DNA from: Paractinoplanes lichenicola
Lineage (GTDB): Bacteria; Actinomycetota; Actinomycetes; Mycobacteriales; Micromonosporaceae
Direction of reading: 5' to 3'
DNA length: 64,000 nt
Assembly (NCBI RefSeq): GCF_016785085.1
Contig: NZ_JAENHO010000017.1
Coordinates: 62,001-126,000 of the forward strand
Every line of letters begins with the position of its first letter. The stretch's first letter is position 1. A program made the position numbers and the translations under genes. The notes under the pieces are model-generated. The model was not told the origin of the DNA. It saw only the letters and a program-made list of their open reading frames with translations, and made no database searches. Of the stretch, positions 1-7,771 are shown piece by piece.

Positions 1-837
1 GTCCGCGAGCCCGCTCAGGCTCAGGTTCGGCGACGAGGACTCGCGGCGCTCGTCCGGGCGATCGACCGGCCAGTACGCGTACCGGGTCTGCGGGTGGTCG
101 TTGGGGTCGGCGTCCGTGACCGTGGCCTGCACCTGGATCCGGGACCCGGCCGTGGGGTGCTTCGCGAGCGTGCCGCAGCCCCCGTCCGGATACTTGAGCT
201 TGAGCCCGCTCACCTTGGGCGCGTGGTTGGCCGCGAAGCTCATCCGCGCCTGGGCCATCGTCCGGCCGACCGTGGCGTCACCCTCGCTGCCGGCCTTGAT
301 CCGCACCCCGAGCGTCAGGGTCTTCTCGCCGCGCGCGAACGCGGCTTGGATCGCCGGGATCATGTCGATTCCCATGTACGCCCCGGGGCAGATCGTGGTG
401 CCGCTGCCGTAGGACCGCTCGCCGAGCAGCTCCAGCTCCTTCGGCGTGTGCTGCCAGGTGGTGGTCGAGGTGACCGGTTTGGTGCGCCACACCTCGATCG
501 GGGCGAGCCGCGAACAGTCCACGACCGTACGCTCGGTGGTGTAGAACGTGACCCGGTGCAGCACCTGGCCCTTGAGCTGAGTCAGGTCGAAGGTGAAGTA
601 GGCCCGGCCGGTGTGCTTGAGCCCGGACGGATCCGCGCTGCTGCCGATCAGGTAGTCGCCGTCCGGATCCGGGTTCGGCGTCGACGGCTGCGCCTTGTCG
701 ACGTAGGACCAGCCCTTGAGCGGAACGCTCCCGTAGGTCTCGGCCTGGGCCGGCCCGGTCGCGAGTCCGACGAGGACAGTAGTGGCGGTCAGCGTGGCGG
801 CGGCCGCTGACAGCAGCGCACGTACGGTGCGATTCAT
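1..837 (-). CDS. Secreted DNRLRE-domain-like protein (C-terminus beyond window)
   Basis: The reading frame starts at the ATG at 837, behind a GGGGAG ribosome site, and runs off the left edge, so only the first ~279 residues are visible. Residues 1-32 form a classical signal peptide (basic MNRTVR start, Ala/Leu core, cleavage near PAQA|ET), so the product is exported. The mature part has the beta-sandwich pattern of DNRLRE-type domains: an opening SYVDKAQP segment, then AYFTFDL, and ..TVDCSRL.. and TTTWQHTP strands. These domains occur on actinobacterial cell-surface or wall-associated proteins. After residue ~215 a second Ig-like segment with ATVTDADPNDHP begins. The family assignment is by pattern only; exact function is unknown. 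Confidence 0.7.
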   Translation of the reverse strand, partial: MNRTVRALLSAAAATLTATTVLVGLATGPAQAETYGSVPLKGWSYVDKAQPSTPNPDPDGDYLIGSSADPSGLKHTGRAYFTFDLTQLKGQVLHRVTFYTTERTVVDCSRLAPIEVWRTKPVTSTTTWQHTPKELELLGERSYGSGTTICPGAYMGIDMIPAIQAAFARGEKTLTLGVRIKAGSEGDATVGRTMAQARMSFAANHAPKVSGLKLKYPDGGCGTLAKHPTAGSRIQVQATVTDADPNDHPQTRYAYWPVDRPDERRESSSPNLSLSGLAD

Positions 838-968
838 GTGTTCTCCCCGTTGCCCCCGATCTTCTGCGTCGCGGGGGCGCCGGAGCTTAACATCGATGAT
901 TTTGACTTGCGGACCGGATTTTCCGTCGTGGACGATCTTCTCGAGCACACCCCGGAAGGCAGCCCGTC

Positions 969-1643
969 ATGGCGATCACCCCGGCCCACCTGGCCGTCGA
1001 GCATCTCGACCTGCCCCTGCTGCGCGACCTGCTCGACGCGGGCCAGGACGTCGAGGACGACAACGGCGACGGCTGGACGCTGCTGCGGCACGCCATCGAC
1101 GTCGAGATCGACGGCTTCCACCAGGGCGGCGGCCCGCTTCAGGTCGACGCGACCGCCCTGCTGCTGGCCCGCGGCGCCGACCCGCTGCGGATCGGCGAGC
1201 GCAACTCGACCCCCGTGTGGGAGGCCGAGTCGCGGGGCCACTGGCTCGCCGCCGAACTGCTGCGGGCGTGGGTGCTCAGCGGCTGGATCGGGCGCCGGAT
1301 CGAGGCCGTGACCGAGGCGCGGCACTGGTTCGAGGGACGGCGGGACGGCGACGCCGAGAGCCTGCTGCATTTCTGGCTGACCTTCGAGGGCGGCGTGACG
1401 GTCCAGGTGCACGGGATGGGCGACCATTTGCTGCTGTCCCCGCTCTCCCCGTACCCGTCCTACGCGATGGACGAGCACGGGGAGACCCGGGTCGAGCCGG
1501 CGCACAAGCCCGACCGGCTGGCCTCCCTGACCGGGCGGCGGCTGCTCGGCGGCTCCCTGAACTCGTCGACGCTTCGGCTGGAGTCCGAGGACGGCGAGCT
1601 CACGATCAGGGTCGAGGCCGACGAGTGGGTCTTCGGTCCCTGA
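969..1643 (+). CDS. Ankyrin-repeat domain protein
   Basis: 224 residues. A GGAAGG ribosome site lies about 10 bases before the ATG. The N-terminal half has ankyrin-type helix-loop-helix units: PLLRDLLDAGQDVE followed by GWTLLRHAID, and later TALLLARGADPLR and STPVWEAE. Such repeats usually mediate protein binding. The C-terminal half (from about residue 125) is not a repeat and looks like a small beta-rich domain (FWLTFEGGVTVQVHG). There is no signal peptide or membrane segment, so it is probably cytosolic. It is transcribed away from the secreted gene at 837, with 131 bases between them. The partner is unknown. Confidence 0.75.
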   Translation: MAITPAHLAVEHLDLPLLRDLLDAGQDVEDDNGDGWTLLRHAIDVEIDGFHQGGGPLQVDATALLLARGADPLRIGERNSTPVWEAESRGHWLAAELLRAWVLSGWIGRRIEAVTEARHWFEGRRDGDAESLLHFWLTFEGGVTVQVHGMGDHLLLSPLSPYPSYAMDEHGETRVEPAHKPDRLASLTGRRLLGGSLNSSTLRLESEDGELTIRVEADEWVFGP

Positions 1644-1676
1644 CCCCGCGCTCCGGGGCCGCAACCGCGAGGCGGG

Positions 1677-2231
1677 TTATCTCCGCAGGGTGAAGCTGAA
1701 GTCGCTGGAGGACCTCCCGGTCAGGCGGTGGGGTGAGGACAGGGTGCCGTCGGCGAGCCGGCGGTGGATCTCGGATCGGGAGACCTCCAGGCCGACCGCG
1801 AGCAGCGTGGTCAGCCGGAGCGGAATCCGCTGAGCGAAACGCACCGACGTGTGGATCACCGGGGACGGGCAGTCCTCGGTCTTCTCGATCGTCCACGCGT
1901 CGTCCCAGTCCAGCGTCACGTTGTTGCGGCGCTGCAGGGCCGGGTCGGTCAGCAGCTCGGCGGCCAGGGTGACGTCGTTGTCGTGGAAGCGGTCGAGCAT
2001 GGCCGGGTCGATCGTGCGGACGTTGGCCCGATCCAGGACGGTCAGCTTGATGGTCTCCCCGCACCGGGCGCACAGGGCGAGCAGCCAGACGTCGAGGAGC
2101 TTGTGGTTGGCGTTGATGCGGAACTTGCCGTGCGCCCGGTAGCGCGCCGACGGGCAGCGCAGGCAACGACGGCGGATGAGCGGGAGGCCCGTCGGGCACA
2201 CCAGCCACTGCGTTGTTCGGTTGTCGATCAC
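1677..2231 (-). CDS. DUF1062 family protein
   Basis: About 184 residues from the GTG at 2231; the frame is open up to another GTG at 2300, so the start is uncertain. I prefer 2231 because the family normally begins just before the QWLVCPTGLPLI..RRC segment. Features seen: a CLRC pair and a CARC pair spaced like a zinc-ribbon, with GKFRINANHK and LLDVWLLALC between them, all typical of DUF1062. The C-terminal third (ALNVAVGLEVSR-like RSEIHRRLADGT) resembles a short helix-turn-helix. The family has no assigned biochemical role. The gene is convergent with the ankyrin gene, whose stop lies 33 bases away. Confidence 0.7.
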   Translation of the reverse strand: MIDNRTTQWLVCPTGLPLIRRRCLRCPSARYRAHGKFRINANHKLLDVWLLALCARCGETIKLTVLDRANVRTIDPAMLDRFHDNDVTLAAELLTDPALQRRNNVTLDWDDAWTIEKTEDCPSPVIHTSVRFAQRIPLRLTTLLAVGLEVSRSEIHRRLADGTLSSPHRLTGRSSSDFSFTLRR

Positions 2232-2519
2232 CGGTGGAAAAAGCCGTTCTACTGCGACATTCAGGGCGGAGACACGGCTCCGCGGAGGATGTCCGCGCAC
2301 GACGGAGACGCGAGTGGCGGCCGGGTGTCACCACGGCACGCCGCACTCGCGTGGTCAGTGCGGGACGTCAGTGCGCACGAGGGCTACGCGCGGCCTGTGG
2401 CCCGGCGCGCTGCCTGCTCGGCGCGGTGAATGTCTCAGCTGGTGTACAAGGGCCCGTCCTCGAAAGGCGATCAGAACGCCCGCACGCTAACAGCGCGCCC
2501 ACGGCCGAGGCGAGCGATT

Positions 2520-3563
2520 ATGGACGGCATGAAGGCCATCATCTACAGCGACAACGGCGGCCCCGACGTGCTGCGGCTGGTCGACCGGGAGCCGCCCGCG
2601 CCAGGCCCCGGGGAGGTCCGCGTGCGCGTGGCCGTCTCGGGCGTCAACCCGACCGACTGGAAGACGCGCGCCGGCGCCACCAACCCCAAGCAGTTCCCCG
2701 AGGTCACCCCGCATCTCGACGGCGCCGGTGTGATCGACGCGACCGGGCCGGGCGTCGACGCGGGCCGGGTCGGCGAGCGGGTCTGGCTGTTCATGGCCAC
2801 CGCGGGCCGCCCGACCGGCACCGCCGCCGAGTTCACCGTCGTGCCCGCCAACCGGGCGATTGCGCTGCCCGACGACGCGAGCTTCGAGCTCGGCGCCTCG
2901 CTGGGCGTTCCCGCGCTGACCGCGCACCGCACGCTCACCGTGGCCGAGGACGGCCCGCGGCGGCTGTCGAAGGGTGCCCTTGACGGCAAGGTCGTGCTGG
3001 CCGCGGGTGGCGCCGGGGCGGTGGGCCACGCGGTGATCCAGCTCGCCCGCTGGGCCGGCGCGACCGTGATCAGCACGATCAGCGGGCCCGAGAAGGCCCG
3101 GCTGGCCACCGCGGCCGGCGCCCACCACGTGGTCAACTATCGCGAGGGCGACCCGGCGGCCGAGATCCGGGCGATCGCGCCGGACGGGGTCGACATCGTC
3201 GCCGAGGTGGCGCTGGGGGCGAACCTGGCGCTCGACCTGGCCGTGCTGCGCACCCGGGGCACGATCGCCACGTACGCGAACGACGGCGGCAAGACGGTCG
3301 AGCTCGACGTGCGGCAGAACATGTCGCTCAACACGCGCTTCCAGTTCCTGGTGCTCTACACCGTCGGCGAGCAGGCGCTGACCGCGGGCGCGGAGGACCT
3401 GGCGGCGGCGGTGGGCGACGGCGCGCTGCCGGTCGGCGAGGAGCACGGCCTGCCGCTGACCTCGTTCCCGCTGAGCGACACCGCCGGCGCGCATGTGGCA
3501 GTCGAGAACGGCGCGGTCGGCAAGGTGCTCGTCAATGTGAGCGAAGACGGGCGCTTGAGCTAG
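2520..3563 (+). CDS. NADPH:quinone reductase-like MDR oxidoreductase
   Basis: 347 residues from the ATG at 2520 (a second in-frame ATG lies at 2529); a GAGGCGAG ribosome site precedes it. It is a zinc-independent medium-chain dehydrogenase/reductase of the quinone-reductase (zeta-crystallin) type. The N-terminal GroES-like domain carries PGEVRVRVAVSGVNPTDWKTR, and the Rossmann fold has AAGGAGAVGHAVIQLA at about residues 160-175. The zinc-binding cysteine set of alcohol dehydrogenases is absent. The expected reaction is NADPH-dependent reduction of quinones or enones in the cytosol; the true substrate cannot be read from the sequence. It stands alone, with a short tandem repeat directly after the stop codon. 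Confidence 0.85.
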   Translation: MDGMKAIIYSDNGGPDVLRLVDREPPAPGPGEVRVRVAVSGVNPTDWKTRAGATNPKQFPEVTPHLDGAGVIDATGPGVDAGRVGERVWLFMATAGRPTGTAAEFTVVPANRAIALPDDASFELGASLGVPALTAHRTLTVAEDGPRRLSKGALDGKVVLAAGGAGAVGHAVIQLARWAGATVISTISGPEKARLATAAGAHHVVNYREGDPAAEIRAIAPDGVDIVAEVALGANLALDLAVLRTRGTIATYANDGGKTVELDVRQNMSLNTRFQFLVLYTVGEQALTAGAEDLAAAVGDGALPVGEEHGLPLTSFPLSDTAGAHVAVENGAVGKVLVNVSEDGRLS

Positions 3564-3566
3564 GAC

Positions 3567-3640
3567 GCGCGCTCAACGTGCGCACCACGCGCTCAACATG
3601 CGCACCACGCGCTCAACGTGCGCACCACGCGCTCAGCGTG
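3567..3640. repeat. 20-bp tandem repeat at 3' ends of two convergent genes
   Basis: Between the quinone-reductase stop (3563) and the lycopene-cyclase stop (3633) the unit CGCACCACGCGCTCAACGTG is present about 3.6 times with one or two changes per copy. The last copy enters the cyclase stop codon. Individual units are only weakly self-complementary, so a normal terminator role is doubtful. Confidence 0.85.
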
Positions 3641-4790
3641 AGCGGAGGCGCGCGACGGCGTCGCCGGCGGCCGCGCGGGTCATCGGCAGCAGCGGGGTGG
3701 AGGCCATCAGCCGCAGATCCTCCCCCACGCTGGTCGTGCCGTCGAGGAAGCGCAGCACCAGCGAGGCTGGGTTGCGGTCGAAGAGCCGGTCGAAGAACGC
3801 CACCCCGTCGACCAGGCCGCGATCGAGTGCGCGAAGTTGCACGGCGTCCATCCACAGGTGGCGCGCCGGGTAGGGCGGGTCGGGCACGGGCGGGCGACCG
3901 GCGACGACCTCCTGCGCGATCCGGCCGGCCTGGCGGGCCATGGCCGAGAACGTGAAGCCGGTCGACGGGCGGGTGGCGCCGCCCGCCGTGCCGAGCCGGA
4001 TCACGCGCGGGGACGGCCGGGAGTCGAACGGGCCGTCGGTCATCGGGATGACGCCGTCCTCGACCTCGCGTACGCGCAACTCCGCCACATTGAGCCCGAT
4101 CAGGTCGGCGTAGGCGCGCAACGCCCGGTCGTATTCGGCGTCCGTCAGCCGCGCGGGCGAGAACTCGGTGTATTCGACCAGCGCGAAACGGTCGCTCACG
4201 GGCAGCACGTAACCGAACGACACGCCGCGCGCGGGCTGCGGCGTACGGAAATCCATCAGCACCGCGCGATCAGGATCGAACACCGGACGCGCAGCCTCGA
4301 GCCACCAGCCGCGGAAATGCTGCAGCCAGTTCGTGCGCCCGGCCCGGCGCGGGGGCCGGGGCCGGGAATCGAGGGCCCAAGCCGCCCGTACGAGGGGTGT
4401 CCCGTCCGGATCCGACACGACAACCCGGTCACCGTCGTCGAGCACGGTGCCGGCCGCCGCGGTGATCCGGACGGCGTCGGTCTTGGCCGCCAGCTCGTAC
4501 AGGGGCGCCGAGCGCAGCATCGCGTACCGCAGGGGTGGTAGCGACAGGGTGCGGCGCCCGGCCGGGGTCACCACGTCGACGTCGTCCCAGCTTGCGCTGA
4601 GCAGCGGGTCGAGCGCCGTGCCGGGCGAACCCCAGAACGCCCACGTACGGTCCTGGCCGCGCTTGAGCACCGGGTCGACCACCGCCACCCTTACGCCGGG
4701 CAACCGCTCGCGGCCGAGCGCGGCCAGCACGAGCGAGGCCGCGCCACCCCCGCCCACCAGGACGATGTCGGCTTCGACGGGTGCGCTCAC
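3633..4790 (-). CDS. crtY: Lycopene cyclase family protein
   Basis: 385 residues from a GTG start. Lycopene cyclases of the CrtY/CrtL type use FAD as a non-redox cofactor to close the ionone rings of lycopene. The sequence shows the N-terminal dinucleotide-binding fold (IVLVGGGGAASLVLAAL followed by VAVVDP), the diagnostic DRTWAFW motif near residue 50, a central FGYVLP segment, and the late GGATRPSTGFTF block around residues 270-285. Length fits the family. No phytoene synthase, desaturase or other carotenoid gene lies next to it, so it is solitary. The neighbours on both sides appear unrelated. Confidence 0.85.
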   Translation of the reverse strand: MSAPVEADIVLVGGGGAASLVLAALGRERLPGVRVAVVDPVLKRGQDRTWAFWGSPGTALDPLLSASWDDVDVVTPAGRRTLSLPPLRYAMLRSAPLYELAAKTDAVRITAAAGTVLDDGDRVVVSDPDGTPLVRAAWALDSRPRPPRRAGRTNWLQHFRGWWLEAARPVFDPDRAVLMDFRTPQPARGVSFGYVLPVSDRFALVEYTEFSPARLTDAEYDRALRAYADLIGLNVAELRVREVEDGVIPMTDGPFDSRPSPRVIRLGTAGGATRPSTGFTFSAMARQAGRIAQEVVAGRPPVPDPPYPARHLWMDAVQLRALDRGLVDGVAFFDRLFDRNPASLVLRFLDGTTSVGEDLRLMASTPLLPMTRAAAGDAVARLRSR

Positions 4791-4848
4791 CGCCCCAGCC
4801 TGCCACGCGGTGCTCGCTCACCTCCGCCGCGGGCCCGGTCCGACGTCC

Positions 4849-5400
4849 TCAGCGGTCGAGGAAATCGTCTCCGAGCAGTGTTCGCAGTCTGCTCAGTGCG
4901 CGAGTGTTGCGCATTTTGACCACGGACGACGAGACACCGAGAATCGTCGCCACGGTTTCGACGCTGTGGTCCTCGGCGTGCCGCAGCACGAGCACGGCCC
5001 GGTCCTCGACGCTCAGCCCGGCCAGCGCCTCGACCAGCGTGAGCCGCAGCTCCGGGTTCGCGGCGGCGTCCGGCCGATCGGGCAGCTCGGCCAGCACGAT
5101 CTCCGAGCCTTTGAGCCGTTTCTGCTGGTCGAAGACGAGGTTCATGAGCACCCGCCGGCTGTACGCGTCGAGGTTCGTGCCCGATTTGAGCCGCTCCCAG
5201 GAGGCGTACATCTTGGTGAAGGTCTGCTGGGTGAGATCCTGCGCGAGATGCCAGTCCCGGCACATCAGGTACGCGCTGCGGCGCAGCCGGGTGGCGGTCG
5301 ACTCGACGAAGGCCGTGAACTCCTGGTCACGGGCCGCCTTGCCGCGGCGACGGGTGAGGGTCCAGCCGGTCGACCGGGGCGGCACCACCGTGTCCGTCAC
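4849..5400 (-). CDS. SigE-family (ECF-type) RNA polymerase sigma factor
   Basis: 183 residues from the GTG at 5400. Region 2 spans about residues 25-75 (ESTATRLRRSAYLMCRDWHLA..LTQQTF, DAYSRRVLMN) and region 4 about 115-175 (LSVEDRAVLVLRHAEDHSVE, then VSSSVVKMRNTRALSRL). This matches the compact two-domain SigE-like ECF group common in actinomycetes. Its start overlaps the stop of the membrane-protein gene at 5397 by four bases (GTGA), so translation of the two is coupled. That organisation suggests the membrane protein acts as its anti-sigma or sensor partner. Its targets are not visible. Confidence 0.9.
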   Translation of the reverse strand: MTDTVVPPRSTGWTLTRRRGKAARDQEFTAFVESTATRLRRSAYLMCRDWHLAQDLTQQTFTKMYASWERLKSGTNLDAYSRRVLMNLVFDQQKRLKGSEIVLAELPDRPDAAANPELRLTLVEALAGLSVEDRAVLVLRHAEDHSVETVATILGVSSSVVKMRNTRALSRLRTLLGDDFLDR

Positions 5401-6011
5401 TTGACCCCACCGACCGGGGCGTCCGGCGGGCAGGTCCGCCCGACGACGTCCTGGATGCCGGGCATCGCCGCATACTGCCGCTCGAAGGCGGTGGACGGCG
5501 CCGGCTCGGTCAGCCGCACCCGGAAGGACTCGGGCAGCGACTCCGGGCCGACCGACGCGACGAATTCGGGGCTGTCCTGCCAGAGCTTCTTGAAGCGCTC
5601 GTACGCCGTCTGCCTGCTCTCGAAGTAGGACGACTCCACGCGCGCGTCGCCGTCGAGCGCCGACCGGATCGCCGACCGCTGCTGCTCGGTCGCCTCGTAG
5701 GTCAGGAACATGGACACATCGGTCGCGCCGCTCTGCACCGCACCCTCGGAGCAGCCCGGGGCGGCCAGCGGCATCATGGCGGCGGGAATCGTCAGCGGCG
5801 GAGGTGGCGCCTCGGACCGCAGGTTGAGGGCGGTCCCCACCCCCGCCGCCAGCACCAGGCCCGCTGCGGCCACCCCGGCCGCGGCCAGCCGGCGCCGACG
5901 GGTGCGCACGCGGCCGCCCTCGAGGATCGCCGTGTGCGCCATCGCCGACGGATCGGCGCCGGGGTCGTGACCGACCGCCCGGTCGAACTGGTCCCGCAGG
6001 TTTGCATCCAC
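5397..6011 (-). CDS. Single-pass membrane protein with FtsX-extracellular-domain-like region; probable anti-sigma partner
   Basis: 204 residues. A ~40-residue cytosolic N-terminus (DANLRDQFDRAVG) precedes one membrane helix (about 41-62, Ala/Gly/Leu-rich) and an outer domain. Residues ~100-170 read like the extracellular domain of the cell-division protein FtsX: MFLTYEATEQQRSAIRSAL, then SRQTAYERFKKLW, then VGPESLPESFRV. Real FtsX has four membrane helices and a permease core, which are missing here. It is first in a two-gene operon with a sigma factor (GTGA overlap), which suggests transmembrane control of that sigma factor. The anti-sigma role is inferred from context; the FtsX likeness is seen in the sequence. 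Confidence 0.7.
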   Translation of the reverse strand: MDANLRDQFDRAVGHDPGADPSAMAHTAILEGGRVRTRRRRLAAAGVAAAGLVLAAGVGTALNLRSEAPPPPLTIPAAMMPLAAPGCSEGAVQSGATDVSMFLTYEATEQQRSAIRSALDGDARVESSYFESRQTAYERFKKLWQDSPEFVASVGPESLPESFRVRLTEPAPSTAFERQYAAMPGIQDVVGRTCPPDAPVGGVK

Positions 6012-6076
6012 TGTTCGTTTCCCTCACTCGTCCGCTCGGTCTCTGCCCACTAAGACCGGGTGGACCCCGGATTCGG

Positions 6077-6700
6077 TCACATCTGATCGCCGCGCAGGTA
6101 GCGGGTGACCATGTTGACCAGCTCGGACTCGAACGTCTCGACGGTGACGGACCGCGGATCGGCCATGATCTTGTGCGTGTTCATCTCGACGGTGAACAGG
6201 ATGAGCTCGGCGGCGGTGTCGAGCTCGGTCACCCGCACGTCCGGATGCCGGGCCAGCACCTCCCGCACCTGGCCGACGCGCAGCCGGCCGTGCCGGTCGA
6301 TCGCGTCCAGCAGCTCCTGCGAGAACGACGCCTCCTCGATCATGATGCGCAGCAGCCGCGGATCGTCGCTGTGGTTGTCGATCGCGTCGCGCACCAGGGC
6401 CCGTACGGTGGCCTGCAGACTGCCCTCGGTCAGGTCCAGGTCGGCCGCCTCGGTCCAGGCGCCGCGGTCGATGTGCCGCACCAGCAGGGCGGCCAGGATG
6501 GCGTCCTTGTTCGGGAAATACTGATAGAGCGAGCCGATCGAGACGCGCGCGTGCTCGGCGATGTGGTTGGTGGTGCCGGCGGCGTACCCGTGCTCGGTGA
6601 AAATGTGAGCAGCCGCGTTCAGGATGCGGTCACGCGTGAGCTCGGCCCGCACCTGACGGGGCTTGCGACGAGGCTGAAGACGGCGGTCGGCCGACGGCAT
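6077..6700 (-). CDS. TetR/AcrR family transcriptional regulator
   Basis: 207 residues from the ATG at 6700, chosen because GGAAGGACC sits just upstream; an upstream in-frame start at 6757 has no ribosome site. The N-terminal helix-turn-helix (about 20-65) is typical TetR: RDRILNAAAHIFTEHGY, then HIAEHARVSIGSLYQYFPNK. The ligand-binding C-terminal domain is all-helical and unassigned. It is divergent from a siderophore-interacting protein gene with 92 bases between. That gap contains GTGAG/CTCAC inverted repeats that are the likely operator, so the regulator probably controls itself and the neighbouring flavoprotein. Confidence 0.9.
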   Translation of the reverse strand: MPSADRRLQPRRKPRQVRAELTRDRILNAAAHIFTEHGYAAGTTNHIAEHARVSIGSLYQYFPNKDAILAALLVRHIDRGAWTEAADLDLTEGSLQATVRALVRDAIDNHSDDPRLLRIMIEEASFSQELLDAIDRHGRLRVGQVREVLARHPDVRVTELDTAAELILFTVEMNTHKIMADPRSVTVETFESELVNMVTRYLRGDQM

Positions 6701-6743
6701 CCGAGGGTCCTTCCCTGGCGGCAAAAGCGAGTAGCAAAGAGCT

Positions 6744-6771
6744 GAGCAATTACTCACAATAATGTGGTGAG
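6744..6771. promoter_or_regulatory. Candidate TetR operator between divergent genes
   Basis: Two overlapping inverted repeats lie here. GAGCAATTACTC (6744-6755) has GAG and CTC arms. CTCAC-N9-GTGAG (6753-6771) encloses the perfect inner palindrome CACA-ATAA-TGTG. The position, midway between the TetR gene and the siderophore-interacting protein gene, fits an autoregulated divergent promoter. Confidence 0.55.
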
Positions 6772-6792
6772 CTGCGAAAACAAGACCCTGCC

Positions 6793-7572
6793 ATGATCCC
6801 TAAGGTCAAACTGCCGGCCTCCCGCACGATGATCACCCTCGAGGTGCGCCGCCGCGAGCTGCTGACTCCCGGCTTCGCGAGCCTGACCCTTGGCGGCCCG
6901 GCCGTGCGCGATCTGGTCGTCGCCGGCAACGATCAGGCGGTGCGGCTGTTCTTCCCCCGCGAGGGCCAGGCCGAGCTGCGGATGCCGACCGTCTCCAGCG
7001 AGGCCTGGATCGCCCAGCTGTTGCTGCAGCCGAAGTCGGTACGCCCATGGGTGCGCAACCTGACGATCCGGCGCGTCCGCCCCGCCGACGAGGAGCTCGA
7101 CATCGAGTTCGCCGTGCACGGGAATTCGCCCATGTCATCCTGGGTGCGCCGGGCCTCGCCGGGCAGCCCCGCGGGCATCTTCGACATCGGCACGATGTAC
7201 CGACGCCCGGCCGAGGTCGAACACCAACTGCTGGTCGGCGACGAGACCGCGTTGCCCGCGATCCTGGCCATCCTCGACGGGACGCCACCCACGGTCACCA
7301 CCGAGGCGTACGTGGAGGTGGCGACCCCCGCCGACATCCGCCCCGACCCGCGCATCCACTGGTCCAGCGGCAACGGCCACCGCCCCGGCGACGTCGTGCT
7401 CGACGTCCTCAAGAACGCCACTCTGTCCACCGACCGCTTCTACACCTGGACCGCAGGCGAATCCCGCCTGGCCACCTCCGTCCGCCGCCATCTAGTCAAC
7501 GACCGCGGCGTACCCAAACGCGACATCTCATTCTTCGGCTACTGGCGCGTGGGCCGCTCCGCCCCCGGCTGA
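6793..7572 (+). CDS. Siderophore-interacting protein (FAD-dependent ferric-siderophore reductase family)
   Basis: 259 residues. The SIP family reduces Fe(III)-siderophores in the cytosol with NAD(P)H and FAD to release iron. Visible landmarks: an N-terminal barrel with VRLFFPREGQAEL, then VRNLTIRRVRP and DIEFAVHG, with the FAD-binding stretch in between; a linker HQLLVGDETALPAI around residue 150, the family's hallmark; and the C-terminal TWTAGESRLATSVRRHL and KRDISFFGYWR. No siderophore biosynthesis or transport gene is adjacent and no DtxR/IdeR-type iron box is seen in the promoter, so control by the divergent TetR is more likely than direct iron control. Confidence 0.9.
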   Translation: MIPKVKLPASRTMITLEVRRRELLTPGFASLTLGGPAVRDLVVAGNDQAVRLFFPREGQAELRMPTVSSEAWIAQLLLQPKSVRPWVRNLTIRRVRPADEELDIEFAVHGNSPMSSWVRRASPGSPAGIFDIGTMYRRPAEVEHQLLVGDETALPAILAILDGTPPTVTTEAYVEVATPADIRPDPRIHWSSGNGHRPGDVVLDVLKNATLSTDRFYTWTAGESRLATSVRRHLVNDRGVPKRDISFFGYWRVGRSAPG

Positions 7573-7639
7573 CCCCGCCAGCCTGCGCCGCACCGTCCCC
7601 CACCCGGTCTCCGCATCCAGCTGATCCGTACCCGTCTCG

Positions 7640-7744
7640 CTCATGCCCGGCCTGCTCATGCGTGGGCTGTTCAAGCGCGGCCTGCTCATGCCCGGCCTGC
7701 GCTAGCGCGGCCTGTTCATGCCCAGGCTGTTCAAGCGCGGGCTG
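7640..7744. repeat. Seven degenerate 15-bp tandem units
   Basis: Seven consecutive 15-bp units (consensus CTCATGCCCGGCCTG, alternating with TTCAAGCGCGGCCTG) occupy the gap between the siderophore-interacting protein gene and the PPOX-ferredoxin fusion gene. Because 15 is a multiple of three, five-residue periodicities appear in several frames. One frame joins the downstream gene but is broken by a TAG in unit five, so the array is probably not translated. Confidence 0.85.
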
Positions 7745-7771
7745 ATTCGTGCTCGTCCGAGAGGAACACCT

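Noticed and set aside
4849..6027. A single 392-residue minus-strand protein
   Set aside because: The first half is out of frame with the FtsX-like membrane protein; the sigma factor starts properly at the GTG at 5400.
6701..6792. Iron box (DtxR/IdeR type) before the siderophore-interacting protein gene
   Set aside because: No TTAGGTTAGGC-like sequence is present; only TetR-like inverted repeats are seen.
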